The notes beneath the pieces were generated by a model that worked only from the letters and a program-made list of their open reading frames with translations, did not search any database and had not been told where the DNA came from. A DNA stretch of 64,000 nt from Elusimicrobiota bacterium (GTDB lineage Bacteria; Elusimicrobiota; Elusimicrobia; UBA1565; UBA9628). The DNA lies in the NCBI GenBank assembly GCA_016207665.1, contig JACQPG010000064.1, positions 1-64,000 of the forward strand, read 5' to 3'. Of this stretch, positions 20,286-30,983 are shown one piece after another (the first letter of the stretch is position 1; every line of letters starts with the position of its first letter). The position numbers and the translations under genes are program-made.

Positions 20286-20678
20286 TCATTGTCTCTTGTC
20301 GGCCTTCTCGACGCACTCGAACAGAATGTGATGATAGGGCGCCAACTGATAATGCTCCAACCCTCGCTCGAGATTCGGCGCTAAGTCGTCTCCATGGTAG
20401 GGCACATCCACATCTTCCCGCGTGAACTCATCTTGAATCTTGGCCTCGAAGCCCTTGCAAAACCGTCTCATCCGGCGCAGAGCGACCCTTCTCCTAATAG
20501 CCACTACTAGGCCCCAGCCCTCCGCCGAATACCGGACCTCTCCTTTGCCCGTTTCCACCAGGCCTACTTCCGGGACAGGACCCTTGCGGGGGCGCTCCTT
20601 CTTGACCATCTCAACGACGCAGCCGGAAAGGGCGGTCAAAACCACGAGGGCCAAGGGCCTGGCCCTCCGAAACATCAT
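20286..20678 (-). CDS. Small putative lipoprotein, function unknown
   Basis: N-terminal signal with lipobox-like LTALSGC; 130 aa ORF immediately upstream of the exonuclease. Confidence 0.55.
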   Translation of the reverse strand: MMFRRARPLALVVLTALSGCVVEMVKKERPRKGPVPEVGLVETGKGEVRYSAEGWGLVVAIRRRVALRRMRRFCKGFEAKIQDEFTREDVDVPYHGDDLAPNLERGLEHYQLAPYHHILFECVEKADKRQ

Positions 20679-20690
20679 TAAAGAATTATA
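20679..20690 (-). promoter_or_regulatory. Candidate -10 box TATAAT 6 nt upstream of the ATG of the lipoprotein gene
   Basis: Plus-strand attata at 20685-20690 reads TATAAT on the minus strand; ATG at 20678. Confidence 0.45.
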
Positions 20691-20713
20691 CCATTACGCC
20701 CAGCTTCGGAAAA

Positions 20714-22078
20714 TTAGCGTAGCGGCCGAAGCTCTTTTTCGGGGGATTGGCTTGCCGCCTCGGCGGTCAGGCCCGAGAGCTGTTCGGCGCAGCGCTTGCC
20801 GTCGAGCAGGGTCTCTTCCATGAAGGAATACTTCCAGGCGCCATAACGGCCGATGGAGTCCGCTCCCACGGAGGCCAGGTGTCTCATAATGGCGTTGACC
20901 GACGCCGCCCTGGCGAAGTCATACACCACATAGCCGCAGCGTATCGGCTTCCACAGCTTGACCAGGATGCGGTCCGAGCGCCGAAGAATGCCGCATTCGC
21001 GCAAGCCCTTGAGCATCGAGTTCTCCAGCCTCGCCAGATCCACCGCGACGCCAGCCGGCCGGGTAGTCTCTATATATAAGGAAGTGGCGTCCCGCGGGCT
21101 GTTCGATTGGGCGAAACGGCTGTAATAACCGACCCGGTAAAAGGGATATTTATTCTCCGGATAATAGACCCAATGGCGGCCGGAGCTGTCACGGCGGTCA
21201 AAGCCCAGATTCAAGCAATAGACGGTGTTATAACGGAGCCTGCCCCGCGCCTCGCTGATCTCGCTGGGCAGGGGTCGGGCCAGGTCAAGAAAATCGACCA
21301 AGGGCAGGGTATTGACCAGCCTTTCATAGCGTATCTCCCCCACCCCCTGAATGGAGGCCACGCGCTCCCGCAGATCCACCGCCAGCGCCGGACTGCCGGT
21401 CCTGACCTGGCCTGGCTTGAGCCGGGCCGCCAAGGCATCGGGCAAGACCTGTATGCCTCCGCGCCGGGGGTAGCGGAAAGTGGCGTTATATCCGAAGAAT
21501 TTCCTCTGATCCAAAATGGCTCCGCAAAGCACCTCGGCCGCGGATGGCTTCGGCACGAAACGGCCCTGCCACTCCGTGTTCAACTCGGAAAGGGGCCTCC
21601 GCCATAATTTCTCGTTGTAGGGGAACATGAAATGCTTGCATATCCCGGCTCCGAACGTGCGCAGGCACCAATCCCGGAACGAAGGCCCTCGGGGCACGGA
21701 ATCGGGCCGATGCAGCGTCTTGAAAAACCCGAGCAGGCACTCATCGATCACCTTGGACGGCAGCCCATGGGTATTGGCCTGGAAGGGATAGCGCGTGTAG
21801 ATGCCGCGCGAATAGATCCATGATGATCTCTGATGCAGGGCGAGATTGCCCTGAAGCAGCTCCAGCACCAGCTTCTTCCCGTAGGCGTCATGCAGATGAA
21901 GCAGATGCCCGGTATGGTCGAAGACGAAGCCGTTCTTCTCGAAGGAGCCGGCCGTGCCTCCCACCGAGGGCTCCTTTTCCACGATCAACGACTCGAGCGA
22001 CCCCTGGCGGTTGAGATGATAAGCCGTGGAAAGCCCGGCCAAACCGCCGCCCAGGATGAGTACGTCTGTCTTAATCAC
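20714..22078 (-). CDS. FAD-dependent oxidoreductase (amine oxidase / UDP-galactopyranose mutase-like)
   Basis: DVLILGGGLAGLSTAYHLNRQG dinucleotide-binding motif, VEKEPSVGGTAGSFEKNGFVFDHTGHLLHL. Confidence 0.85.
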   Translation of the reverse strand: MIKTDVLILGGGLAGLSTAYHLNRQGSLESLIVEKEPSVGGTAGSFEKNGFVFDHTGHLLHLHDAYGKKLVLELLQGNLALHQRSSWIYSRGIYTRYPFQANTHGLPSKVIDECLLGFFKTLHRPDSVPRGPSFRDWCLRTFGAGICKHFMFPYNEKLWRRPLSELNTEWQGRFVPKPSAAEVLCGAILDQRKFFGYNATFRYPRRGGIQVLPDALAARLKPGQVRTGSPALAVDLRERVASIQGVGEIRYERLVNTLPLVDFLDLARPLPSEISEARGRLRYNTVYCLNLGFDRRDSSGRHWVYYPENKYPFYRVGYYSRFAQSNSPRDATSLYIETTRPAGVAVDLARLENSMLKGLRECGILRRSDRILVKLWKPIRCGYVVYDFARAASVNAIMRHLASVGADSIGRYGAWKYSFMEETLLDGKRCAEQLSGLTAEAASQSPEKELRPLR

Positions 22079-23105
22079 GCATGGTCACCTGAGCGAGAGC
22101 GCGCGACAGGATGAGTATCTCGCCGAGGATCATCACGTAGAGGCCCAGGGCCCAACCCAGGGTGAGCTGGGTGACCAGGAAGGAGCAAAAACCGAGAAAG
22201 CCCGCCGCTGCCGCGGCCATCAGCACGATGCGGGATCGGGAATACCCGACTTTTTCCAGACGCAGGGCGAAATGGTCCCGCGAACCCAGGAAGGGCGATT
22301 GTCCCTGCTTGAGCCTGAGTATCATCACGAAAAATGTGTCGTACATAGGCACCAGCAGGATCAGAAGGGGAGCGTATACCCCCAGGTTGTTGACCTCGCT
22401 GTATTTCGTCCCCAGGGCGATGCCGGCCAGCATGAAGCCCAGCAGCATGCTGCCGCTATCGCCCATGAATATCTTGCGCGATCCGGACATGTTCCAAGGA
22501 ATGAAGCCCAGCGCCGAGCCGGCCAGCGCGGCCGAGGCGAAATTCACGTAGAGCTCCTCCGAGGGCAGGGATATCATCAGGAAACAAAGGGCCGCGATGG
22601 CCGCCTGGCTGGCGCTTAAACCGTCCATGATGTCTATGATGTTGAATGCGTTGGTGATGCCCACCACCCACAGCAGGGTCAAGGCCATGGCCAGATAGTC
22701 CGGAGTGAGGAAATGGAGCCGGATATCGAAGAGGATCAGCAGGGCGGCCGCCAGGCCCTGGACAAGGAATTTTGAGCGGAAACCCAAGCCGATGGGCTTG
22801 CTCAGGTCATCGACGATGCCCAGGAAAAAGACGAGCGTTCCCCCGATGAGCAGCGCCCTCAAGCTGCGCAGGGTTCCTGTGGGAAACTGAGTCCAATAGC
22901 GCAATAGCAGCAGGGTCAGGGTGAAGGCCGCGTAGATCGCGATTCCACCCATGGAGGGAGTGGCCACCTTATGCGTCTTGACCGATGAGGAAGGCTCGTC
23001 GATCCAGCGGAAGCGAACTCCCAGAGCCCTCACGAGCGGGGTCAGCGCGAAAGAGATGAGAGCGGCCGCCGCGATGGCGGCCAGATAAAGAGTCCAGGTC
23101 GCCAT
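22071..23105 (-). CDS. MraY/WecA-family undecaprenyl-phosphate sugar-1-phosphate transferase
   Basis: Multi-TM; THKVATPSMGGIAIY; GIVDDLSKPIGLGFRSKFLVQ; TNAFNIIDIMDGLSASQAAIAALCF; FMGDSGSMLLGFMLAG. Confidence 0.93.
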   Translation of the reverse strand: MATWTLYLAAIAAAALISFALTPLVRALGVRFRWIDEPSSSVKTHKVATPSMGGIAIYAAFTLTLLLLRYWTQFPTGTLRSLRALLIGGTLVFFLGIVDDLSKPIGLGFRSKFLVQGLAAALLILFDIRLHFLTPDYLAMALTLLWVVGITNAFNIIDIMDGLSASQAAIAALCFLMISLPSEELYVNFASAALAGSALGFIPWNMSGSRKIFMGDSGSMLLGFMLAGIALGTKYSEVNNLGVYAPLLILLVPMYDTFFVMILRLKQGQSPFLGSRDHFALRLEKVGYSRSRIVLMAAAAAGFLGFCSFLVTQLTLGWALGLYVMILGEILILSRALAQVTMRD

Positions 23106-25102
23106 CAAGGGCTCTGCGGACCGATCGCGTAAAGCCCGCAGACCGGGCCTTGGTGTATAGGCCGAAGCAGCTTGTCCTTGAGCCCCTGCCAATTGGCCAA
23201 GCCCCTGGCGTCAAGCTGATCGGCGGGCAGCTGCAACCTGGCCTCCTCGCGTGGCACCGTCAATAGCGCCCGGAACCCCTCTGCGCGAAGTTTGGCCGCC
23301 AAAGCCTCCGGGGTCGAAACCTCATTGGCCCAAAGGGCATAGCGATTAGGGGCGTGAACCGTGGTCGCCAGATGGCCTTGCTCGACGTAATAGCCGCGCT
23401 GCTCGCCCACGATCACGATCTTATCATTTTTGTCCAAATGCTCCGCCGCGTACCTCGCGCAAGGATAATAATCGAGACGCCGGGACAGGTATCTATGCCG
23501 ATCCTCCATTCCCAGGAGCACCTGGCCGGCCCCGAAGACGCCGACCTGCACGAAGAGGTAGAGGAAAACATGCGTGCCGGTGAGCACCGCTAGCGCGGAG
23601 ATCAGCGCGACCCGGGACCGCCCGCCCAACTCATGCCATAAGGCGTATATGCCGCAGCCCGCGACCAAGGCCAACAGCGGCACCAGCACGGTCAAGAAAC
23701 GGAGCACCACCCCCGTCAAGAACCAGGCCGCGATATAGACCAGACAATAGATCACGGCGCCGCGCAGGAATTTATTCTTCCATGAAGCCCATACTCCGAC
23801 CGGAAAAGACCAGAACACCAGGGACCAGCCTAGACCCCCCAGCACGTCCATGCCCCCGCCAAAACGCATCGGATTGGTCAAGAGAGCCACCGGCAGGGTA
23901 AGGAGGTCCTTCCAAAACCGCCCCTCATGCCCGTACTCCGTGATCAATATCGCGAAATAGCGCTTGGCCGTCTCGGCCGTCCAACCCGTGCCCGTCATGG
24001 GAAAGATCTTATAGAAGAACGGGAAGAACGGGTTGCCTACGGTGATGGCGTTCTTGATCAGCCAGGGCGAGAACAAGGCCGCGACTATCCCGGCATAAAG
24101 GGCCATATCCTTGAAGCGCTCGGCCCTCTCGCCGCTCTTGAGACGGCCCAGCCAGCGGCCCAGAAGCAGAAAGAATAGGATGCCGGCCGTAAATCCCGCC
24201 GTGTATTTGGCGCCTAAGGCGAGGCCGGTAAAAACGGCGGAAAGTATCAGCCAGCTGCGATGTTGGGGGTTGGCGGCGCTCAATTGACGCCAACGCAGAT
24301 ACGACAGCACCGCCGCCGTCTGCCATAACATGAGAAGAGGCTCAATATAGACCGTGGAGGAGAGCAGCATGATGGCGGTGTGCGAGCAGATCATCAGACA
24401 CGAGAGGAGAACCGCGGATAAGGGCGCCTCGCGCTTTCCCATCTCGAATATCCACCACACCGTCAGCGAGGTCGCCAGCCACATGAGCATCTGAGCCAGC
24501 AGATCGGATCTCATGAGAAGAGCCAGGGAAAACAGCATCTCCGCGTTTTGCGGGAAATACGCGTAGAGGGAATAGCCGGGCACCACGAGCCCGCCCTCCC
24601 TAAGATAGAGCTGAGGCAGGGCCAGGTGATAGGTCAGAGAGTCGTACTGATGCGGCGGAACCCAACACATCCAGAGCGTGAGCGAGAGCAGGCCGAGAAT
24701 CAGCGCCGAGGGCAAGGGTCTTTCGGCGAGAAGATTGCGATTAGCGCCCAAGGATACCACCACGGCTCGCATCTCGAAGAACCCGACGATCCACAGCAGC
24801 GCCAACATGCCGAAGACGCTCCATGCGTTGAGCCAACCGGCGGCCGCCAAGGAAAAGGTGCCCAAGCTCAGGAGCCCGAATCCCACCGTGGCGCCAATAA
24901 GCGTCTTTTGTGACTCGCTGATGTCCGACAGGCCCAGCACCCTTAGAAGCACGCGGCCGGAGCCGGTGGCGATGAGGATAAGCAATGCGAGCTGAATGGT
25001 CGCCTTGAGCCCTTGTTGGATGAGCTCGCTGAAATAGCTGCCGGCGGTCAACAACGCGAAGAGAAGCGTCGCGAAGGCGTACCAGGGGGCCCAGCTCGTC
25101 AT
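23105..25102 (-). CDS. GT39-like (ArnT/PMT superfamily) multi-TM glycosyltransferase
   Basis: Many TM helices; first-loop acidic residues and [22 protein letters not shown] at 25102 overlaps the neighbouring stop. Confidence 0.75.
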   Translation of the reverse strand: MTSWAPWYAFATLLFALLTAGSYFSELIQQGLKATIQLALLILIATGSGRVLLRVLGLSDISESQKTLIGATVGFGLLSLGTFSLAAAGWLNAWSVFGMLALLWIVGFFEMRAVVVSLGANRNLLAERPLPSALILGLLSLTLWMCWVPPHQYDSLTYHLALPQLYLREGGLVVPGYSLYAYFPQNAEMLFSLALLMRSDLLAQMLMWLATSLTVWWIFEMGKREAPLSAVLLSCLMICSHTAIMLLSSTVYIEPLLMLWQTAAVLSYLRWRQLSAANPQHRSWLILSAVFTGLALGAKYTAGFTAGILFFLLLGRWLGRLKSGERAERFKDMALYAGIVAALFSPWLIKNAITVGNPFFPFFYKIFPMTGTGWTAETAKRYFAILITEYGHEGRFWKDLLTLPVALLTNPMRFGGGMDVLGGLGWSLVFWSFPVGVWASWKNKFLRGAVIYCLVYIAAWFLTGVVLRFLTVLVPLLALVAGCGIYALWHELGGRSRVALISALAVLTGTHVFLYLFVQVGVFGAGQVLLGMEDRHRYLSRRLDYYPCARYAAEHLDKNDKIVIVGEQRGYYVEQGHLATTVHAPNRYALWANEVSTPEALAAKLRAEGFRALLTVPREEARLQLPADQLDARGLANWQGLKDKLLRPIHQGPVCGLYAIGPQSP

Positions 25103-25857
25103 GAAGGGATCGGGCGTTTGGGACTGAAAAGAGCCAGCTTGGCGAGGCCCGCGCTGTGCGCGAGGAATTGCGCCAGCAGCCACAATGTCCCGACGCCATA
25201 GACCACGCTTCGCCTGAAATTGATCGAGGACGCCTCGGGGAAATAACGGACGGCGCAGGGGATATCTCCCAGCCTGAACCGGCAGGCCGCCGCCTGGATC
25301 AGGAACTGCTGGTCGAAAACGAAGTCGTTGGAGTTAAGCTCCCACGATATGGTCTCGAGCACCTGGCGGGAATACGCCCTCAAGCCTGAATGCCACTCTC
25401 CCAGATTTTGGCCGGTCAAGGTGTTCTCCAGGACGGTCAACAACCGGTTGAAAACGTACTTATAAAGGGGCATGCCTCCCTTAAGAGCCTCCCAGCGGGT
25501 GCGTATGCGATTGCCGCAGACCACGTCGCAGATGCCCGAGCTGATGAGCCCGGTCATGAAGGGGGCCAGCCTGGCGTCATATTGGTAATCCGGATGTATC
25601 ATGATCACGATGTCCGCGCCGCGCCGCAAGGCCTCGGCATAGCAGGTCTTCTGATTGCCGCCGTAACCCAGGTTTTTCTCATGCACGATGGTGACAAGGC
25701 CCAGCTTGCGGGCCAGTTCGGCCGTGCCGTCCTGGGAAGCGTCATCGACGAGTATGATCTCGGAAACGGAGCCGGCGGGGATGTCCCGGAGCGTCTCTTC
25801 CAGGGTCTTTTCCGCGTTATACGCCGGAAGCACCGCGATGACTTTAGGCTCTGCCAC
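25099..25857 (-). CDS. GT2 glycosyltransferase (polyprenyl-phosphate sugar synthase-like)
   Basis: [22 protein letters not shown]...[21 protein letters not shown]...IHPDYQYD. Confidence 0.92.
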   Translation of the reverse strand: MAEPKVIAVLPAYNAEKTLEETLRDIPAGSVSEIILVDDASQDGTAELARKLGLVTIVHEKNLGYGGNQKTCYAEALRRGADIVIMIHPDYQYDARLAPFMTGLISSGICDVVCGNRIRTRWEALKGGMPLYKYVFNRLLTVLENTLTGQNLGEWHSGLRAYSRQVLETISWELNSNDFVFDQQFLIQAAACRFRLGDIPCAVRYFPEASSINFRRSVVYGVGTLWLLAQFLAHSAGLAKLALFSPKRPIPS

Positions 25858-27541
25858 TCTTGGTCACCTGAAATATCCTCAGCACCGGCCCGGACACCTT
25901 GCCTGGAATGGGCTCGAACACCGCGGCCAGGCGGCCGCTGCCATAAAGCTCCTGGAAAAAGGTCGCCAGCTCGGGGGACACCCGGGGATCGGCGCCGAAA
26001 GTCGACGTGATCACATAGCTAATGCGCAAGGCCCTGACCGGATCGAGGCCGGAGCGCAGATCCACGGTCGGCGAATCGGCCTGGGACAGCTCGACATGAC
26101 GCGGCCCCGAATGGAGCTCGCGGGCTGATCGTCGGATACGATAGAGGCGATAACCGCCTCCCGGATGGGCTAGAGCCATGCCTCGATACAGCCGGGCCCG
26201 CGGCGAACCGGAAGCCGTGGTCTGGCGCCAAAGTTCCTCCACCTGCTCCTTGGCCATTGGGACGGAAGGAGAGGCATGAGGCTCGTCGACGAGCAGCGCG
26301 GAGCCCTGCGGCACATGAGCCAGCACCCAGGCCGCCGAGAGTCCCCGCGTGTCGGGCAGACTCATCCGTCGGTCCATCAGCGCCGATTGCGCCAGCCCTG
26401 GACCGGCGGCCAGCAGGAACAGGACGCCGGTCAACGCCGGGCTGCGCCAGCGCCGCCCTTCCTCGATCCAGGCCAACCCCTCCGAGGCCAGGAGCGCCAG
26501 AGCCGGATAAGCGGCCAGCATATAACGAGGCCAACCCCCGTCGGGATTATTCGACAAGAGCCACCCGTAACCGAGCACGGGAACCGCCAGCAAGACCGCC
26601 GCCGGGTCGCGGCGAAAGGCCAGGCGGCAAAGCCCGAGCAAGGCCGCCGCCGCGGCGATCGACCCGGCCCCCGCGAATGTCCAAATGTTGATCCAAATCG
26701 AACGCAACAGCTCCGCCCGGCTCCACTGTGTCATCTCGAAGAGCGCCGCATGATCGCGCGCGCCCTCGAGCACCGCGACGGGGTCCAGGACCGAGAACGG
26801 GGTGCCGGCGATAAAGCCCCCCGCTGCCGCGGCCAAGCCCAAAAACAGGCGGGAAGGCTGCCTTCGCCCCTTGCCGGTCCAATGGGCCACCGGCAGCGCC
26901 AATAGGGCCGGAGCCGCCGTGTATTGGGCAGAAACGGCCAAACCCAATGACAAGCCGCACAGCACGTGATCCTTGAGCTTCCCTTCCTTTTGCGATCTGA
27001 AAGCGAAGAGCCAGCCGGCGCAGGCCAGGGCGAACATCAGGCAGTCCGGCTTGGCCGAGTGCGACAGCTCGACCAGCACGGGGGAAAAGGCCAGAAGAAG
27101 GGCCGCCCAAGGCAGACGCTTGGGCGAGCGCTCCCGCTCGGCCTTCCAGAGAACCCACACGCCCAACAGGGAAAAGGCCGCGGCCAGGAGGCGCGCGATC
27201 AGGAAAAATCCCCCGGGCTCCCACGCGAAAAGCCCCACGAAATCCGACACCCCCTTGCGCAGCCCGAAAAAGGACCATGTCAGGAAATAGAGACCGTAAC
27301 CGATGAAAAGCAGATAAGGCCACAGCGTGGGATATTTGAAGGCATAGGGCTTAAGGCTGCCCGCGCCGAAAGACACCGCGAGATTGACCAGATGAGGCTC
27401 GTCCGCGTTGAAGGTGTAGGGTAGCCCCCAGGTGATGCCGGCCAGGCGCAACCCGATCGCAGCGGCCGCCGCGACCAAGGTCAAGGCCAAGCCGTGAGTC
27501 CACGCGCTTCCTTTCATGCCGACCACGCGCTGGGTCGCCAT
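25844..27541 (-). CDS. GT39-like multi-TM glycosyltransferase
   Basis: Multi-[28 protein letters not shown]; ...[23 protein letters not shown]. Confidence 0.75.
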   Translation of the reverse strand: MATQRVVGMKGSAWTHGLALTLVAAAAAIGLRLAGITWGLPYTFNADEPHLVNLAVSFGAGSLKPYAFKYPTLWPYLLFIGYGLYFLTWSFFGLRKGVSDFVGLFAWEPGGFFLIARLLAAAFSLLGVWVLWKAERERSPKRLPWAALLLAFSPVLVELSHSAKPDCLMFALACAGWLFAFRSQKEGKLKDHVLCGLSLGLAVSAQYTAAPALLALPVAHWTGKGRRQPSRLFLGLAAAAGGFIAGTPFSVLDPVAVLEGARDHAALFEMTQWSRAELLRSIWINIWTFAGAGSIAAAAALLGLCRLAFRRDPAAVLLAVPVLGYGWLLSNNPDGGWPRYMLAAYPALALLASEGLAWIEEGRRWRSPALTGVLFLLAAGPGLAQSALMDRRMSLPDTRGLSAAWVLAHVPQGSALLVDEPHASPSVPMAKEQVEELWRQTTASGSPRARLYRGMALAHPGGGYRLYRIRRSARELHSGPRHVELSQADSPTVDLRSGLDPVRALRISYVITSTFGADPRVSPELATFFQELYGSGRLAAVFEPIPGKVSGPVLRIFQVTKSGRA

Positions 27542-28680
27542 CAGGCGCGGCGGCAAAAACCCGCGACGGCCCTGCCGACCTTCTCCAGCTGGATCTGAGT
27601 CATTTCCGGAAATAGGGGCAGCGAAAGAATCTCTCCCACGGCCTTTTCCGCGTGAGGCAGGGAACCCGCCGGCAGGCGGGCCGATCCGCAGGCGGGCTGC
27701 AGATGAGCCGCCACGGGATAATGTATGTCCGCCTCGATACCCTGGCCCCTCAGGTGCTCGAGCAAAGCGTCTCGTCGGGAATGGCGGACGACGAAAAGGT
27801 GATAATTAGAGCGCGAATGCGCCGATTCCTCGATCCAGGACAATCCCGGCAAGCCGCCGAGGAGCCGGCGGTACGATTCGGCCAAGGCCCTCCTCCGTTC
27901 GTTCCACTGCTCGAGATAACGCAGCTTGACGGAGAGGACGGCGGCTTGGATGGAGCTGGGCCGCACATTGAAGCCCAAGCGCTCATGGTAATTCTTGCGC
28001 TCCGATCCGTGGTTGCTTAGGCGGCGAACCCGGGCGGCGAGCTCCGCGTCATCGGTGAGCACCGCGCCGGCGTCCCCATAGGCCCCCAGGTTCTTCCCGG
28101 GGTAGAAGCTGAACGAGGCGGCCCGCGACAGCGAGCCGGCCTTGAGCCCGCGATAGAGCGAGCCCGCGGCTTGAGCCGCGTCCTCGAAAAGAATCAGCCC
28201 TCGCCTCTCGGCGACGGCGCGCAAAGCCTCCATATCGGCCGGCTGTCCGTAAAGATGCACGGGCAGGAGGGCCTTGCTGCGGGGGCTCAACGCCCGCTCG
28301 ACCGATGAGGCGTCCATATTGAGAGTGCGCGGATCGACGTCGACGAAAACCGGCTTGGCGCCGCACAGCAATATCCCTTCCACCGTCGCGAAAAAAGTCA
28401 ACGGCGTGGTGATGACCTCGTCGCCGGGCCCCACTCCGGAAGCCCAGAGCATCAACCAGAGCGCGGCGGTGCCCGAGTGCAAGGCCACGCAATGGCGAAC
28501 TCCTATATAGGAGGCGAATTCCTTCTCGAAACGCTCGACCGCTGGACCGTAGATGAAGTTTTGCGTCTCCAGCACCTCCGCGATGGCCTTTTGCATCTCC
28601 GGGGCCAAGACCCGGTATTGGGCCTTCAAATCGACGAGTGGGATGCGTTCGGACTGCTGCGCGGCGGAGATCGCTTTCAT
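27541..28680 (-). CDS. DegT/DnrJ/EryC1/StrS sugar aminotransferase (PLP-Lys retained; WlbC/WbpE-like)
   Basis: IPLVDLKAQYRVLAPEMQKAI...CVALHSGTAALWLML...FEDAAQAAGSLY...ASFSFYPGKNLGAYGDAG (Lys present). Confidence 0.93.
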   Translation of the reverse strand: MKAISAAQQSERIPLVDLKAQYRVLAPEMQKAIAEVLETQNFIYGPAVERFEKEFASYIGVRHCVALHSGTAALWLMLWASGVGPGDEVITTPLTFFATVEGILLCGAKPVFVDVDPRTLNMDASSVERALSPRSKALLPVHLYGQPADMEALRAVAERRGLILFEDAAQAAGSLYRGLKAGSLSRAASFSFYPGKNLGAYGDAGAVLTDDAELAARVRRLSNHGSERKNYHERLGFNVRPSSIQAAVLSVKLRYLEQWNERRRALAESYRRLLGGLPGLSWIEESAHSRSNYHLFVVRHSRRDALLEHLRGQGIEADIHYPVAAHLQPACGSARLPAGSLPHAEKAVGEILSLPLFPEMTQIQLEKVGRAVAGFCRRA

Positions 28681-29219
28681 GGTTTTCCCTTGGGCTCGAT
28701 CAGGTTCGCGGGCCGGCCGCGTCTCTTGAGGCGGGCCGGCACCCCGGCTACGATGGCCTTGGGCGGCACGTCCTTGGTCACGACGGCTCCGGCTCCGATC
28801 AAGGCTCCCTTCCCGATGGTTACCCCGCCCAATATCACCGCGCCCGAGCCTATGGCGGCGCCCCTCTTGACGAGCGTGCGGCTGACCTCCCAGTCCCCGG
28901 GCCGGGTGGGCGCGCCGCCGTCGCGCACGGCGACGGGATAATTGTCATTGATGAACAGCACCCCGTGGCCGATGAAGCACTCGTCCTCGATGGTCACCCC
29001 TTCGCAGATGAAGGAATGGGAGGATATCTTGACCCGCTCTCCGATGCTCGCGCCGTTCTGGATCTCCACAAAGGGGCCGATGCGGCTGTCCGAACCTACG
29101 GCGCAGCCGTAGAGATTGGCCCAGCCCGCGATCTTGACGTTGCGACCCAAGCGCACATCCGGCGCTATGCGCGAAAACGGCGGTTGATTCGCCAATATTT
29201 TTTCGCTCATGCTCCCCAA
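28677..29219 (-). CDS. Left-handed beta-helix acyltransferase (WbpD/WlbB-like sugar N-acetyltransferase)
   Basis: Hexapeptide repeats; FVEIQNGASIGERVKISSHSFICEGVTIEDECFIGHGVLFINDNYPVAVRDGG. Confidence 0.9.
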   Translation of the reverse strand: MGSMSEKILANQPPFSRIAPDVRLGRNVKIAGWANLYGCAVGSDSRIGPFVEIQNGASIGERVKISSHSFICEGVTIEDECFIGHGVLFINDNYPVAVRDGGAPTRPGDWEVSRTLVKRGAAIGSGAVILGGVTIGKGALIGAGAVVTKDVPPKAIVAGVPARLKRRGRPANLIEPKGKP

Positions 29220-29223
29220 AATT

Positions 29224-30405
29224 CTACTTAATTTTTCTAAGACAAAAGGCCACGCCCGCCCCGGCGTAAACGGCGATGAAGGGCTCGAGCGGCGCCCTAT
29301 ATCTTAGATTGCTCGCGAATACGGCATGCAGCAAGGTCAGATGGACGGCCCACGCGAGCAGGAACGCCGAAAAAAAGCCCGGAACGCCTCCTCCGACCAA
29401 GCCCAGCAGAGCCAAGGCGAAGCTCAGAAGCGCGAAGCCTCCCATGGCCCAGCGGATCGCGGCGGGATGCGGCGGATAAGGCAACGGACGCCAGAACTTG
29501 AGAGCCTTGCGGGCCGTAAGCCTCATGAAGCGCGCCGGGTTCTCCTTGATCCAGGCCTTGGCCTTGCGGCCGAAATGAAGATCCGCCTCGAACTGGCTCA
29601 TCCCAGCCGTCTCGAGCCCCATCTGGAGGGGCCGGGCCTTCAGCTCCTGGGGGTCGACCGCCATCCCTTCCCAAAGGTTCCAGCCGCTCTGCAAAGAGAC
29701 GGGGATGAAACGGTCGAAACGAACCCAGTTGCGGACCGTCCAGGGCGCCACGGCCAAGGCCCACGCCAGCCCGCAGGCCGCCACCAGAGCCGCCCAGCGA
29801 GGCTGCTCCCCGCTTCGCAGCAAGGAGATCACGGCCAAGAAGCCTCCGAATGGGAGCATCACCCCGCGCGTCAGGCTGGCCAGCCCTCCCACTAGACCGG
29901 CCGCGGCCGCCACGGCCGGCCGGCCCGAGCCCCAGGCTCCAAGCCACAGGCTCATGAAAACGACGGCGAGCAGCGCGAACACGGTCTCGGACATGATCCT
30001 CGCGCTGAAGAAGATCAGCAGCGGATTGCAGGCGGTCAAGGCGCCGGCCGCCAGACAGGCGACGCGGCCCAATCCGGCGCTGGAGCATAGGCGATAGATC
30101 AGCACCGGCAGCAAAGCGCCTAGGAGCATTTGCGCCCACGCCGCCCAGATCAGGCCGTTTTCCCCCAGGGCCAGGAAAGGGACCAGGAAGAAAGAGTAGC
30201 CCGGGGGGTGGGTGACCAGAGGCTCGGGGAATCGGCCCAAGAAAGACTCGGCCATGCGGATGAACACCCCGTCGTCGTAAAGTCCGTCGTCGCGATAGGC
30301 GAAGAGACGGCCCATGGCCGCGGCCGCGGCAAAACGCAGGGCCAAGGCTGCGGCGAAAAGCCCCGCCTGATCCAGGCGAGCGAAGACGTTCTTTTCCCTT
30401 ATCAA
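29224..30405 (-). CDS. GT39-like multi-TM glycosyltransferase (probable TTG start)
   Basis: Multi-TM; AYRDDGLYDDGVFIRMAESFLGRFPEPLVTHPPGYSFFL; TTG at 30405 gives a 4-nt TTGA overlap with the upstream gene. Confidence 0.72.
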   Translation of the reverse strand: MIREKNVFARLDQAGLFAAALALRFAAAAAMGRLFAYRDDGLYDDGVFIRMAESFLGRFPEPLVTHPPGYSFFLVPFLALGENGLIWAAWAQMLLGALLPVLIYRLCSSAGLGRVACLAAGALTACNPLLIFFSARIMSETVFALLAVVFMSLWLGAWGSGRPAVAAAAGLVGGLASLTRGVMLPFGGFLAVISLLRSGEQPRWAALVAACGLAWALAVAPWTVRNWVRFDRFIPVSLQSGWNLWEGMAVDPQELKARPLQMGLETAGMSQFEADLHFGRKAKAWIKENPARFMRLTARKALKFWRPLPYPPHPAAIRWAMGGFALLSFALALLGLVGGGVPGFFSAFLLAWAVHLTLLHAVFASNLRYRAPLEPFIAVYAGAGVAFCLRKIK

Positions 30406-30983
30406 ACCGTCTTGCCGGCCGGCTTGACGCCGAGCTCGGCGCAAAAGCGGCGCATGATCATGTGGCAGAGGCAATGATGCAGGTCCTCGGCCTGCTGCAC
30501 GTCGGAGGTCGGCACCACGAGCGAGGCCTCGGCCACCTTGATCAACCCTCCTCCCGGCCGGCCTAATATGGCGAAGGTCTTGTTGCCGCGCCTGCAGGCG
30601 AAATCGAAGGCCTTGATCACGTTCTTGGAATTACCGCTGGTGGAAAAACCGATGACCAGGTCGCCGGGACCCAAGAAGTTCTCCAGAGGCCGGGAGAAGA
30701 CCGCGTCATAAGAGACGTCGTTGGCATAGGCGGTCAAGGTGGGCTGGTTGTCGTTGAGAGCCATCAACCTGAACTTCTTCTTGAGGTTCATGCTCACGCC
30801 CTTGTTCATATCGCAGACGAAGTGCGAGGCGGTGGTGGCGGATCCTCCGTTGCCCATGACGAAGATGAGCTTCTCTTGATCATAGGCTTCCTTCATCCAT
30901 CGGAACAAGGTATCGATCTGCTCCTGCGGCATCTCGGCCAAGGCCTTGCCCAAGTTCGCGAAGTAGTCAGCGGCGAAACTCAT
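30402..30983 (-). CDS. gmhA: SIS-domain sedoheptulose-7-phosphate isomerase (GmhA-like)
   Basis: IFVMGNGGSATTASHFVCDMNKGV...LNDNQPTLTAYANDVSYDAVFSRPLENFLGPGDLVIGFSTSGNSKNVIKAFDFA. Confidence 0.85.
   Translation of the reverse strand: MSFAADYFANLGKALAEMPQEQIDTLFRWMKEAYDQEKLIFVMGNGGSATTASHFVCDMNKGVSMNLKKKFRLMALNDNQPTLTAYANDVSYDAVFSRPLENFLGPGDLVIGFSTSGNSKNVIKAFDFACRRGNKTFAILGRPGGGLIKVAEASLVVPTSDVQQAEDLHHCLCHMIMRRFCAELGVKPAGKTV

Noticed and set aside
27665-27697. GC-rich palindrome and repeated GCAGGCGGGC within the DegT aminotransferase gene (27541-28680), considered as a palindromic insertion element in a coding region
   Set aside because: The local peptide (HLQPACGSARLPAGSLPHAEKA) has the length expected for the family C-terminal region, so there is no sign of an insertion.
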